The position numbers and the translations under genes were made by a program. From positions 62,001 through 126,000 of the forward strand of contig CAXKVR010000061.1 in NCBI GenBank assembly GCA_964058845.1: a DNA stretch of 64,000 bases, given 5' to 3'. The stretch comes from Carex sylvatica (taxonomy: Eukaryota; Streptophyta; Magnoliopsida; Poales; Cyperaceae). How positions within the stretch are numbered: the stretch's first letter is position 1; each line of letters opens with the position of its first letter. Below the pieces are notes generated by a model, which worked only from the letters and a program-made list of their open reading frames with translations, ran no database searches and was not told where the DNA came from. Below, one piece after another: positions 35,539-46,237 of this stretch.

Positions 35539-36006
35539 TTAGAGATCTTTAACCACCTGGATACCCATCGAATTCGCAGTTCCAATAATCGACCTACAGA
35601 TTGCCTCGATTGACAGGTGCTTAGAGTTCGGATCAGCTTGTTTGATCTTGGCAATCTCATACACATGCCTCAGGCTGATCGATGTGACTGACTCATGTCC
35701 AGGTCGACCGCTCCCCGATTCAATCCCCGCTGCCTTCTTCAGAAACCAAGTGACAGACGGCGATTTGACGATAAACTCGAAAGTGTTGTCCTTGTAGGCA
35801 GTTATGGTCACTGCCATCGGCATGTCAGGCTTGTACTTTTGAGTTCGCGCGTTAAAATCCTTGCAAAAGGCCATTAGGTTGAGGCGGTACTGACCGAGAG
35901 CTGGACCGACGGGTGGCGCCGGTCGTGCGCCTCCCGCCGGGACAGTGAGGCGGATTGTCGCGGCGACCGGGCGGCGCGCGACGATATCTTTCAGCACCGT
36001 CGCCAT
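35539..36006 (-). CDS. Ribosomal protein L11, mitochondrial type (uL11m)
   Basis: Component of the large ribosomal subunit at the GTPase-associated centre, binding rRNA near the stalk base. One exon, 155 residues, close to the length of bacterial L11 (about 141). The L11 N-domain motif PAPPVGPALG is at 29-38, followed by FCKDFNARTQ; the rRNA-binding C-domain has the words KTPSV-like KSPSVTWFLKKAAG, AKIKQADPN and SIIGTANSMGIQV. It matches the organellar/bacterial form, not the cytosolic L12 form. No long chloroplast transit peptide is present; the short start MATVLKDIVARRP is like plant mitochondrial L11. Targeting is inferred. The high GC of the 5' half contrasts with the surroundings. Confidence 0.92.
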   Translation of the reverse strand: MATVLKDIVARRPVAATIRLTVPAGGARPAPPVGPALGQYRLNLMAFCKDFNARTQKYKPDMPMAVTITAYKDNTFEFIVKSPSVTWFLKKAAGIESGSGRPGHESVTSISLRHVYEIAKIKQADPNSKHLSIEAICRSIIGTANSMGIQVVKDL

Positions 36007-36057
36007 AGGAGGGTTTGACGAAGCGGGACGTGTTTTCTCAAAGGGAAAATGACAAAA

Positions 36058-36064
36058 AGGGTTT
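36058..36064 (-). promoter_or_regulatory. Telo-box (AAACCCT) upstream of L11
   Basis: AAACCCT on the minus strand, 52 bases before the start codon. Telo-boxes are enriched in promoters and leaders of plant translation-machinery genes. Function here is inferred from position only. Confidence 0.45.
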
Positions 36065-36298
36065 AGGTTTCGGGTTCGGATCTAGAAGAGAGACGTCCAT
36101 TCATCCCGTTCACCCTAATTTTTTTTTTGTATAAATGGAGACGTCATTCTCAATCAACGAGATTTTCCCATCAAGCAGAAAAATAGAGATTCATTTTGTA
36201 TTGCTTGCTTGCGGGCCAAATTTTTTATTTTTACATCTCTAAAGAAAATAAACCAAATAACTTTATTTTTCTGAAAATTCAATTTTGAAACTGCGGAC

Positions 36299-36778
36299 TA
36301 GGGCTAAAAACGGAGCCGGATTATCCGTTCCATATCCGACCAAGATCTGAATTTGGATACGGATCCGGATATTTATTACATACTACTCAGAGTTACCGAA
36401 TTCGGATTCGGATACAGTTAAGGGATGGGTATTCGGAGCAGATATCCGATTCTATCTGGGAACCCAACAGAGCAGACCTTAAGCCCAAATATCCGAAACA
36501 AATTTGAGCGCCGAAGTTTTCAGCTTAGTTGCTCCGCTGCGTAAGTTAATTGATATTTGTCTTAAGTTTCATATAAATTAATTATCCGACAATTAATCGT
36601 TTCGTATCCGTATTCGTAAAATATCCGCTCTGTATCTGTATCTATTTAAGGTGGATTTAGTTTTGAATTTTGATATTCGTTTACTATCCGTATCCGTATT
36701 TGTATCTGCTCATTATCTGACGAATGTGGATATAATATCAGCATTATCCGCTCCGTATCTGCTCCGTTTTCACCCCTA
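36299..36778. mobile_element. hAT-type non-autonomous element, 480 bp
   Basis: Ends TAGGGCTAAAAACGGAGC and GCTCCGTTTTCACCCCTA are inverted. An exact 8-bp TSD CTGCGGAC lies at 36291-36298 and 36779-36786. Subterminal regions repeat TCCGTATCC/GGATACGGA words. It lies about 290 bp upstream of the L11 start codon. Confidence 0.88.
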
Positions 36779-37014
36779 CTGCGGACACTCAAATTTAATT
36801 TGCAGTATGAAACTACCGACAAGGTAAAAATTGAATTTTCAGAAAAAATAGAGTTATTTGGTTTTATATTTATAGATGGTAAAAATAAAAATTACGACCT
36901 GCATGACCTTACTTTCTAAAAAAAAGCGACAAATCGTCACTTTGTTACATTTAATCTCAAAAGTAATTGCAGGATTATTAATATAATTAGTAGAGATCCT
37001 AATGTAATTCGAGT

Positions 37015-37440
37015 AGATATAGGGTGTTCCTAAGTTCACCGAGTCTTCTTGTGAACTTAACTCTAAATTATATTGGATTGGTTTTAAACAAAAAATTCAA
37101 ACTGCTGAAATCCTTGTACCTTACGAGTACTGTGTCTGCATGTGAAAATTTTGAACTTTCGAATTAATTTAGTATAAAATCAAGTGGTCAAAATTAGAAG
37201 ATTTATAAATTAATTTTAATGCATTCATTTTTTAGATTCTTTTTGACCACTTGACTTTATACAAAATTAATTTAAATTTTTTTAATTTTTACATATAGAG
37301 TGTAGATACATCACTCGTAAGATACAAGGATTTCAACAGTTTTAATTCGTCGTTGAAATCAATCCAATAGATTTTAGAGTTGAGTTCAAAAAAAAGTTAT
37401 GTGAACTTAGGAATACCCTAGTTCTATTCATGTAATTCAC
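37015..37440. repeat. Fold-back MITE, AGGGTGTTC family, copy 2
   Basis: TAGGGTGTTCCTAAGTTCAC at the left is inverted as GTGAACTTAGGAATACCCTA at the right. The inner word CACTTGACTTTATAC and its complement TATAAAATCAAGTGG pair near the centre. Same family and layout as 4757-5187. Confidence 0.7.
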
Positions 37441-37449
37441 TGCTAATTA

Positions 37450-37735
37450 ATTTCAAGATGAAAAAGGTTGGGAGGGTAGTCTTAAGTGGTATTTTTGTGA
37501 TCAAAATGAAAGAGTGGATCACTTTTTCATACACTGCTCATACACTAGGATGGTGTGGTTTTGGATGGGCAAGAGTCAAGATTTTTTTATAAATTCGCAT
37601 TGTTTTGATGACATTACTCAGTTCGCATACTCACTACCAACTCAACAAAGAAATGATTTTATGCTTGTGTCCGGTGTCTTTTGTTGAACATTTTCATTTT
37701 GGAAGCATCGTAAGAAATTTGTATTTAATATACAA
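37450..37735 (+). pseudogene. LINE reverse-transcriptase zinc-knuckle fragment
   Basis: Translation reads WYFCDQNERVDHFFIHCSYT then RMVWFWMGK, giving the C...DHFF..C pattern of a zf-RVT domain, and later FWKHRKKFVF after a stop, the usual C-terminal basic end. Only a fragment remains, with at least one stop. The open frame that continues to 37969 may be its 3' part but is not recognised. Confidence 0.6.
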
Positions 37736-38223
37736 ATGTCAAGTCTATCAGGAATAATATCTTACGATTTCTTTGATTATTTATTGGACAAGGAGCAAGA
37801 GAAGAGGCAGCCAATTGGATACCAAATGAGTCGATTATCCACGCAATACCATTCAGCTACTATTTGCCAAGAATGCTCAAATTGTGATGCACAACCCCAG
37901 TGGCTGAAGAAAGGACATCTACAAATCTATTACAGTAGTATAGATATAGCTAGGACGAGTGCAATATGAACTGGCTTTTGGATGGATCTATATATAGTGC
38001 CAATGTAGTTTACTTTTGGAGCAGAGACATGGTAATATGTTTCAGTAGACACTGTGCATTGGGTGCGAGTTTTTGTTTAACCCTTAAAAACTTCCTTTTG
38101 TAAGTTAATTCTGGGTTACAGTAAAATGAAACTGAACTTTGGCAGTTATACTTACAAAAATTCAAGATGTAATAATTATGCTGGGCTTGAGAACTTGGGT
38201 GGTGTTTGGTTGAGGTCTAAAGT

Positions 38224-38462
38224 TAAGGAGTGTAAACATATTGGATATTATCCATCCGTATCCAAATTTGTATTTAAAAATCAAATATGAATATCTGATA
38301 TCCGAATGTCAATGCGGATACAAATAAAGATACAAATATGATTTTGAATTTTAATTATCCGTATCCGAATAGTAGATATATACCATATAGTTTAATATAT
38401 ATTATGAAAATATTTATGTATATATCTACGAATATTTAATATCCGATCCGTTTGCACCCCTA
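38224..38462. mobile_element. hAT-type MITE, 239 bp
   Basis: Ends TAAGGAGTGTAAAC and GTTTGCACCCCTA are imperfectly inverted. Flanks TCTAAAGT (38216-38223) and CCTAAAAT (38463-38470) match at six of eight bases, suggesting an old 8-bp TSD. The interior (ATCCGTATCCGAATAGTAGATATATACC region) is closely related to the element at 51237-51576. Confidence 0.7.
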
Positions 38463-38813
38463 CCTAAAATCCAAAAGGCCTAAGTTAAAAAACAAATCTA
38501 AACTATTAATGTTTAGTTGAGGTCTAAAATTAAATCATAAATTAAGTTATTTCCTATATGATTGAAACCTCAAGTTATTTCATAGCTTCAAGTTAAATAT
38601 TTTTTAGCCTCATTTGCATGCATGTCTAATTAAATTACCACACATCTCTCCTTCCTCTTATCAAATTACCACACATCAGATTATTACTTAACACATGAAA
38701 CTTTCAAGAACTAATAACCTGACTATTTGATAGAACTAAATTTGGAATATGCCACAAACATGTCAAACCACTTATCTACGAAAAAGACGAGAAACTCAAG
38801 AAATATTCTGCAA

Positions 38814-41800
38814 CTATTCTTCAATAATCTCCTCAAGCACTAAGTATTGGAGTGCAATAGAGTATTTAGCAGCTCTTGACCTCTCCTCCATGGCAGAGCC
38901 CGAGATACTATTGTTCTTCTTTAGATTGTAAGAGCCTGAACCATCACCTTTAACGAAATAATTATGCAAAAGTAAAAAAGAGATAAATTTTTTATGATCT
39001 TAAGATTTGATAAATAACTATAGCAGACAAAAGGATCAAGAATGCACAGGTGTCAGCAATGATTGGACCCTGCCCATTACTGGTAAGTGAACTGCTTGGA
39101 TTGTAATAGCCGGTGAACTGCCGAAATTCTATTCTTTTCTACTATACCCTTTTCTGTTTTTTCTGGAACTAAATTTTTAATGCTTGATTGTACGTAAGAT
39201 ATATTTTTCCGTCCAAAATCTTAACGGAATATTTCCATTCCGTCCAAAATCTTAACGGAATGAGCATATTCCATTAGCATTTTGGATAGAAAAGTATAGA
39301 GTGACATAAATGACAAAACTGAGTGACTAAAAAGGGACAAATCAAATTTGAATAACTAATTCGTGACAAATGACAAAGTTTAGTGACCTCCAGCGAAATT
39401 TACCCAAAAAAAATGACAAGTGATCACAAATGAGACAGGTAAGACAGCTGCTATACATATATATATATATATATATATAACCGAAGTGCTTACGGTCCAA
39501 ATTTGAAATTTCAAAACTCAAAAAGTCGATCGGAACCGTTCATCTTGTTCTCCATATTAATATGTTCTTGGAGACCAAATTTTATATTTTTCTGAATTTT
39601 TTTACTATTTATTAAGCCACTTTGAAAATCGCTAATCCAACAGTGACTTAACCAAACAGTAAAACCGTTTTTTTACATTTTTTGAAAATTTTTTACTATT
39701 TTTTTAGATTTATTGAAAATCGCTGTTTTCAGACAAATCTGGACCATAAAAAAACAGCGATTTTCAATAAATCTAAAAAAATAGTAAAAAATTTCAAAAA
39801 AATGTAAAAAAACGGTTTTACTGTTTGGTTAAGCCACCGTTGGATCAGCAATTTTCAAAGTGGCTTAATAAATAGTAAAAAAATTCAGAAAAATTAAAAA
39901 TTTGGTCTCCAAGAACATATTAATATGGAGAACAAGATAAACGGTTCCGATCGACTTTTCCAGAAAAATAGTAAAAAAATTTGGACTTTAAATCACGTGA
40001 TTTATAGTGCAATGTACAAAGAATGCTATACATTGCAATGTACCATAGCCCATCTCTCTCTATATATATATTTTTTTAATAAAGGGTAAAATGAGAACTT
40101 TATAAATTTAAAAATGATTTTTAATAGAGAAATTGGGTTAATTTGCGAGTTTCTAAAATTTAAAAGGACAAATATGATATTATGAATTTTAGAAGGGGAA
40201 ATACGTAATTTTGATCAAGGTTATTGAGGGGTAGACATGAAATCCCCCTAAAAGAATCAAAAGCATGTTTTCATAGAATTATAGAAATACCTAATACACC
40301 TAATAGTTCACATAAACCAATTCATTGCTATACTTGCACAGGAGCATATGTAAAATATAATTGAAGTATGTTGAGATGAACAGAGTAGTAATCAAAATAT
40401 ATTTTTAGAAATAATATTACTGCACTATAGAGATTAATGCAAAATTCTAATTAATTTTACTCAACAGAAATTATTTCAATTGATAGCAGAAACTCTTGTT
40501 TAGAAGAATGTGAATGTAGCTTAACTGACACCGGACTTTTGATTAGCCGTCAGAAGCAACATATTAAAAGTGTCTTTGGCCCCTAAACTAATGCACTTGG
40601 TATAATCAGGTATGAATAATTTCTTTTTCCATTCAGCAAACAATCGATTGGACTTGATTCAATTCGAACCTTCCCTAAATTATAGAAAATGACATGGCAT
40701 CATCATCACTGACTCGAGTGCCATGTCAACGCCATATTCATCATAGCAGCATCAGCACTTGATAGGTCTAACACCAGAAATTAGGTGCTAATAGCAGGGA
40801 CTTGACCGAGTCAGGTGTAATATGTCACGGGACTGATTGAACCAAAAAACTACAGGGCCCAAACTATATTAGTAATTAGATTGAAAGCGAACTTTCCTCT
40901 CATATTGATAAATAAAAATAGCAAGTAATTGTGTACTTTAAATTCCAGCTACAAAAGTCTAAAAGAGAGAACAGTTGTATTTAAAATCTTTTCTTATTCT
41001 CCTTGGGGAGACTACAAAGAATGAACAGAAGAGAAAAGAATGATTACCTTCAACAGTAAAGAAACAGTTTATCCATCGCTTGTAAATGAATAGCAGTCGC
41101 GGCGTATCGCCTTGTTGTAAATCAGATAGTAAAATGGTGCAAGATTTATGAGGTTGTAGCTTTTCACTGACAAAAAGAGGAAATTAGACTTATTTTGAAC
41201 CAAAATCAAAATAAATAGGAATAAATCTTTGTACTTATTTCTTATCTTTACTTGGCATGTGAGACAGCATCCTGACATAAAGCCAATGTTCGAGCCATGG
41301 CAAGGTCTCTACCACGTGCGTTGCCATATTTTTGTTGACAGCATCTGAAATTTTTTAAATGGTATTATTCTACTGTCAACTACTTTACATTGTTCAATAC
41401 TGGTTATTAACTATAATAATGTTCATACCTGTCATTAAAGAAACCTCCAAAGTCATCAATAATAACTGCAGAAGGAAATTTTTCATGGAGGTGAAATGCA
41501 GCAAAGTACATTTTGATATCTTCATAGTCTTCTATATACCTAGGGGCAAAAAGGAGATAAAATGTCCTTTTTTCTGTTTGTTTGCTAATTTTCTTATAGT
41601 TTTTTATACAAGGCAGTGTATTCTTCAGTCCTAAATAGCTAATTGTGCCTAAGTTTATTGTCAAAATCAAAACAGGTTGACAAAAAGCACTAGTCACCGA
41701 TAGCAGTCCAACAATTTAATTTAGTTTATTATATTATTTTTAATTTCTGATCTCAAAAGACTCTCATACTTTCAAAATGTACAGTAAAGACTGTTGTAGA

Positions 41801-42372
41801 ATTTTTTTACAATAGGACTTTAAATTGTGAATATTTGGTACTGTTACATTCTCAGAAACCTTCTTTGGCAGGAACCGGGAATACAAAATATTACGATTTA
41901 CAAGCATCTAAAATCTTACTTAATTTGTATCCTTTCAAATACATCTGAAGATGGATCGATGGCCTGAAAAAAATTGAACGTTCAGTTCAATATACATGAC
42001 TTCAAGTTGAATTTTTTTAATATGTGAGTTGAAAAAAGGATGACTAACCTCTGACAGGAAAGGAGGCTTGTTCTCCAGTTTAGCTTTGTTGCAGATAAAC
42101 ACCACCTCACTGGAGTTCTCCAGTGCACGGTTGATGGCGAACTGGAAAAGAAGAGAAGTTTTTCCACTGTTCATGCACAAACAAAGAACAATACGTTTGA
42201 GACATGACCATAATTGCATTGTTTGAATTTAGCAGTTATTCGCAATAAGTAAAACTAAATGGTCAATGGAGAAGAATCAGCATTACCAGCCAACCGAACC
42301 AGTTAGGAGGATCAATGGTTCAATGGGTCCGGGTTCAATGAATTGAGTCATGGGGAAGAACTGTTCTACCAT
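38814..42372 (-). CDS. SWSAP1-like RecA-fold ATPase, seven exons
   Basis: Probable plant counterpart of SWSAP1, the RAD51-like ATPase that pairs with the SWIM protein SWS1 (Shu complex) in homologous recombination. Exons: 42372-42287, 42166-42049, 41963-41920, 41539-41429, 41344-41252, 41166-41048, 38947-38814. All junctions are GT-AG and phases agree, giving 234 residues, near the roughly 230 of animal SWSAP1. The Walker A motif is GSVGCGKT (25-32), formed across the first splice junction. Walker B is AVIIDDF (107-113). No other ATPase domain is present. The middle has DPSSDVFERIQIKY and the C-terminus has TILLSDLQQGDTPRLLFIYKRW, DGSGSYNL and AMEERSRAAKYSIALQYLVLEEI. The frame stays open upstream of the chosen ATG to about 42440 without another ATG, so a longer first exon is possible. 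The last intron (about 2.1 kb) contains the hairpin at 39521-39959. Family assignment is by motif order and length, so moderately sure. Confidence 0.68.
39521..39959. repeat. Long near-perfect hairpin in an intron, arms about 210 bp
   Basis: Positions 39521-39730 are the reverse complement of 39749-39959 with few mismatches, leaving a loop of about 18 bases. Less perfect pairing extends outward to about 39494 and 39990. The outer arm has CTTGGAGACCAAATTTTATA and TTTTTTACTATTT words, so it belongs to the core-sharing fold-back family and is its best-preserved copy. An (AT)n run (39457-39479) adjoins the left side. It lies in the last intron of the SWSAP1-like gene and would be transcribed as a double-stranded stem. 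Confidence 0.9.
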
Positions 42373-43140
42373 CTTGTATAAGAGAATCTGGCGCTGATCA
42401 ACTGCTTGATGAAATGCCACAGAGAAGCATAGAATCTCTTGTTTCTTTTTGAGCTCAGAGCCTTATCTCCATTAATCTTACCAGCATACAGGTGGCACAA
42501 TTGCACATGTCGTCGTGTTATATTCCTATGAGGCATTTGGTTAGTGAACTCATTAAATTTGAAGCATTGTCTCGTATATGTTTCTTTTTTTTAACCATGG
42601 AGTCTGTTGTTGAAGTGAATTTACAATTAAAGATATAAGAACTAAAAAAATTGAGCAGGTAACCCAAGCATGCTAAAAAGCTACCAACCCTGACCAACGC
42701 CAAATTATAGAAATCGAAATCAGAACAAGAAATGAAAAAATTGAGAAGTTACTGGATGAACCTTCAGCGGATGCTTTGAAGTAGTTTGGAGCGGTTCCCT
42801 GTGAGTCTCAAGCCACCGGTGAAGTAATATATATATATTTTTTTAATACGATTTCAAACCCGAAACCTTTTTATTATAGGCAATATTTTTATTCCTAAAA
42901 TGTGGTAAGCCGTAAGCTGCGAAATTGGAGGGTTCGAATTTTTCGGAGGCTGTAACTCAACCATACTAATCTTGATCTCGTTCTACCAATCTACGACAAA
43001 CTAGAAACAGTCAAACAGTGTGACTTTGAGGGGTCTACTTTGAGATTCGTGCCACATGAAAAGAACGGTTCATATTTATGGCTTGCACCTCAGATACCTG
43101 GGATGATACGGATTCTTAGATGCCGCGCATGAATTTTCCA
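42373..43140. other. 5' flank of the SWSAP1-like gene
   Basis: Probable promoter and leader of the minus-strand gene. The minus-strand sequence around 42700-42830 is open and less AT-rich and could hold an untranslated first exon. Nothing else recognised. Confidence 0.35.
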
Positions 43141-43178
43141 GCACAGCACAAATCTTCGGCGTAAGATTTGTGCTGTGC
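43141..43178. other. Perfect 16-bp-stem hairpin
   Basis: GCACAGCACAAATCTT (43141-43156) pairs exactly with AAGATTTGTGCTGTGC (43163-43178) around a 6-nt loop. It is followed by the palindrome TGCGCATATGCGCA (43175-43188). It stands just outside the inverted-repeat element at 43197. Confidence 0.85.
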
Positions 43179-43196
43179 GCATATGCGCACGAACTC

Positions 43197-43694
43197 AAAA
43201 TTTTTTTATAAATCATAATTAATTAAATTAATTTTAGTAAAGCAGCATGATTTTTTTTTTTTTAACAAAAATAACAAGGACCGAATAGCCTATTCAGTCT
43301 CCAAATTTTACTTTTACTAGAGATCGAACAAGCTATTCGGTCTCCATCTATTTTGTACTTTTTCGTAGAAACAACTTGTTTTCGGCATAAACAAGGGTCG
43401 TTCTTGGACGAAACAGGAGGTCTTTGACAAAAACAGGGCCGAAAAAGATGCATAAAAGGTGGGTGTTCAGCCAAAGTAGGGGCAAACAGAAGAAATAGGA
43501 GGTCCTGGCCGCAACAGGGGCCGAAACAAAGGCAAAATATAAAATAGATGGAGATCGAATAGCCTATTCGATATCTAAAAGAAGTAAAATTTGAAGACCG
43601 AATAGGCTATTCGATCCTTATTATTTTTGTAAAAAAAAATAATCACGTTGCTTTGTAAAAATTAATTTTATTAATTATGGTTTATAAAAAAATT
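43197..43694. repeat. Inverted-repeat element, twin A
   Basis: Arms of about 160 bp: TTTTTTTATAAATCATAATT, AAAGCAGCATGAT and GGACCGAATAGCC at the left, inverted at the right as GACCGAATAGGCTATTCG..., TGCTTTGTAAAAATTAATTT, TTATGGTTTATAAAAAAA. The centre is GC-richer with several AACAGGGGCCGAAAC-like units. No coding sequence and no clear TSD. Confidence 0.8.
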
Positions 43695-43759
43695 TCCAGA
43701 AACTCCTCCGATTCTACTATCGAAATCCGCGCAGCACAAGATCCATGTGTGTGACTGGA

Positions 43760-44246
43760 ACTTTTTTTATAAAGCATAATTAATTAAGTTAATTTTAGCA
43801 AAGCAGCATGATTATCTTTTTTTTACAAAAACTATAAGGACCGAATTCTCAATTCAGTCTCCAAATTTTATTTTTTGGAGTAGAAATTCGGTCTCCATAT
43901 TTTTCTCTATTTCGGCCCTGTTACGGCTTGTTTTGGCTTTTCACGAACACCCTGTATTTCGATGATTATGTTTCGGCCCTGTTTCGATCAGGGACAGCCC
44001 CTGTTTCTTCCGGGAACAAGATGTTTCGGCCAAGGACAGTCCTTGTTTCTGCCAAGAATAAGCTGTTTTTGCCAGAGACATCCACCTGTTTCAAAATAAA
44101 GGGAGACCGAATCCCTAATTTGGTTCAAAGAAAAGTAAAATGTGGAGACCGAATTGAAAATTCAGTCCTTATGATTTTTGTAAAAAAAAATAATAATACT
44201 GATTTGCTCAAACTAATTTAATTAACTATAGTTTATAAAAAAAATC
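43760..44246. repeat. Inverted-repeat element, twin B
   Basis: Same arms as twin A (TTTTTTTATAAAGCATAATT, AAAGCAGCATGAT, AAGGACCGAATTC; inverted at the right), only 65 bp away. The centre contains TTTCGGCCCTGTTTCG-type units, that is, the same unit as twin A on the opposite strand, so the central part appears inverted between the twins. An open frame at 43928-44221 is a by-product. Confidence 0.8.
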
Positions 44247-44639
44247 GTGTGACTATGTGCGTGCGCTAGATATAATCCAATAATAAGTGGTAAATTGACA
44301 TTTTATTGACCGCTGGTTGACTTAAGACAACAATATCTTCTTAATTTTAGTGTATTTTGTTGAATTTTATTTCTAGATCTATTTACTGTGTCACTTTAAT
44401 TTTGTGAAAAACAAAAAATATTCTTCTCTAAAATTTACTATAAAATATAAGGATCCTGATAACAACTTCCACAGCTTTATTTTCGCAAAAAAATTCTGCA
44501 CAAACTGTCAAAAAAATCATGAGGGAACCACTCAGTCATTAATAAGTGTTTGGTAAACTGTTAGTATTTAACTTGAAGCATCAAAGTATTTATCTTGAAT
44601 TTGCAAATTATTAATCCCTATGCAATGATCTTTATTTAT

Positions 44640-45400
44640 GAAAGAATAAATTAATCCATCAATTGTTCCCGCACAAAATTTTCTTTTTTTTTAATCATCC
44701 TCGCACAATTGGAGACCATTAAATAAACAATCTCCTCACAAATACTTGTCAGTTATCCCTGCACAAAATTTTCTTTTTTTTGGATTGTCTCCGCACAACT
44801 GGGGACCATTAAATAAACAATACCCTCACCCAATGATAAATATTTCTCAGACATAATGATAAATACTTTATGTTATATGGATAAATACTTTATGCTACAT
44901 GAATAAATATTTCTCAAATATAATTGCAACTTTCAGTAAAACATCAATAATAAATACTTCTCACACATAATGATAAATATTTTATAATACATAGATAAAT
45001 ACTTTATGTTATATTGATAAATACTTCTCAGACATAATTGCAACTTCTAGTAAAACATTAATGATAAATACTTTATGTTACATGGATAAATACTTCTCAG
45101 ACATAATTGCAATTTTCAGTAAAACATATGTACGTCAAAGACAAAGACAAATACTTCTGAGATATAATGATAAATATTTGTTAGAATAATGATAAATATT
45201 TGTTAGAATAATGATAAATACTTTCTTGAACTTTGTTCTTGAACTTGTTAATAAGTAATATTTAATCAAATCAAAGTATTATCATGTCAGAGACAATGAT
45301 AAATACTTTTTCAGATATAATGATAAATACTTGTCAGAATAATGGTAAATACTTTCTTGAACATCAATAAACAGATAAATAATTATTAGCGAGGATTGTT
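44640..45400. repeat. TGATAAATACTT repeat array
   Basis: The word TGATAAATACTT or a close variant recurs about twenty times in 44840-45380, often with CTCAGACATAATTGCAA and AGTAAAACAT between, giving a higher-order unit of roughly 60-70 bp. It is preceded by a duplicated segment of about 95 bp (GCACAAAATTTTCTTTTTTT ... CATTAAATAAACAAT, 44665 and 44762). Confidence 0.75.
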
Positions 45401-46229
45401 ATTAAAGGACGGTATAATTAATGCAGAGATTGTTATTAGATGACAGTATAATTAATACGGAGACTGTTATTAAATGACAGTAATTAATGTGGAGATAAAT
45501 GAAAATTCTTAGCTGAATTAATGGAGGGATAAAAAGCAGTTAAGGAAGTTAATTTGGAGAGAAAGAGTGGAGGGTAAATGGGGGACAGGGGTGAGGAGAA
45601 TGATATAATTATTCAAAATATAAATAGGACTAGCATGTAAATTTAAGCTAAAACGATAATTTCCCCAAGCTACGATTCATCCCATGACACTGAGGTTCTG
45701 TTCGTTTGTCATAGAATTATACAGAATGAGATTTGGCGGGATTGAAAACTCACTTTAAAAAAAAATAGAAATCCACAAATACATGTATGCATGGAAATAA
45801 TTATAGAAATTTATTAAAATTAGTTTTCAGTTGTACTGTGGGAAACTTGATTTATTTAAAAACATATGTATATCTATTTAAAAATTATCATCTATTTAAT
45901 TAATCTAATATTGTGTTGTAAATTTAATACCTGAATGGGTTGTAAATTTTTGTTGTAAATACAATATTTTAGATTAAAGGTTCAAGTTACGAAAATTCAA
46001 ACTAAAATAACAGATAAATATAATATTTATAAATTTAAAAGCTCAAGTTACAAAATTTCAAACTTAACAAAAAAGATAAATATAATATTTATAAATTTAA
46101 AGGTTCATATTAAAAAATTCAAACTAAAAAAAAAAGAGAAACAGAGCCCAACACGATGTGCTTGAAGGCCTCATTCTCTATCACGTGAAAGGAAGAAAAA
46201 AAATCTCAAAAGAAAAAGGCAGAAGTGCA
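45401..46229. other. Intergenic, local duplication only
   Basis: Two copies of an ATAAATATAATATTTATAAA-containing unit of about 65 bp at 46012-46130. No gene recognised. Confidence 0.35.
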
Positions 46230-46237
46230 GTCGGGAT

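Noticed and set aside
41359..41634. Plus-strand frame opposite SWSAP1-like exon 4
   Set aside because: Antisense shadow; the minus-strand reading has Walker B and correct splice phases.
43928..44221. 97-codon open frame
   Set aside because: Lies wholly inside inverted-repeat twin B and follows its repeat units.
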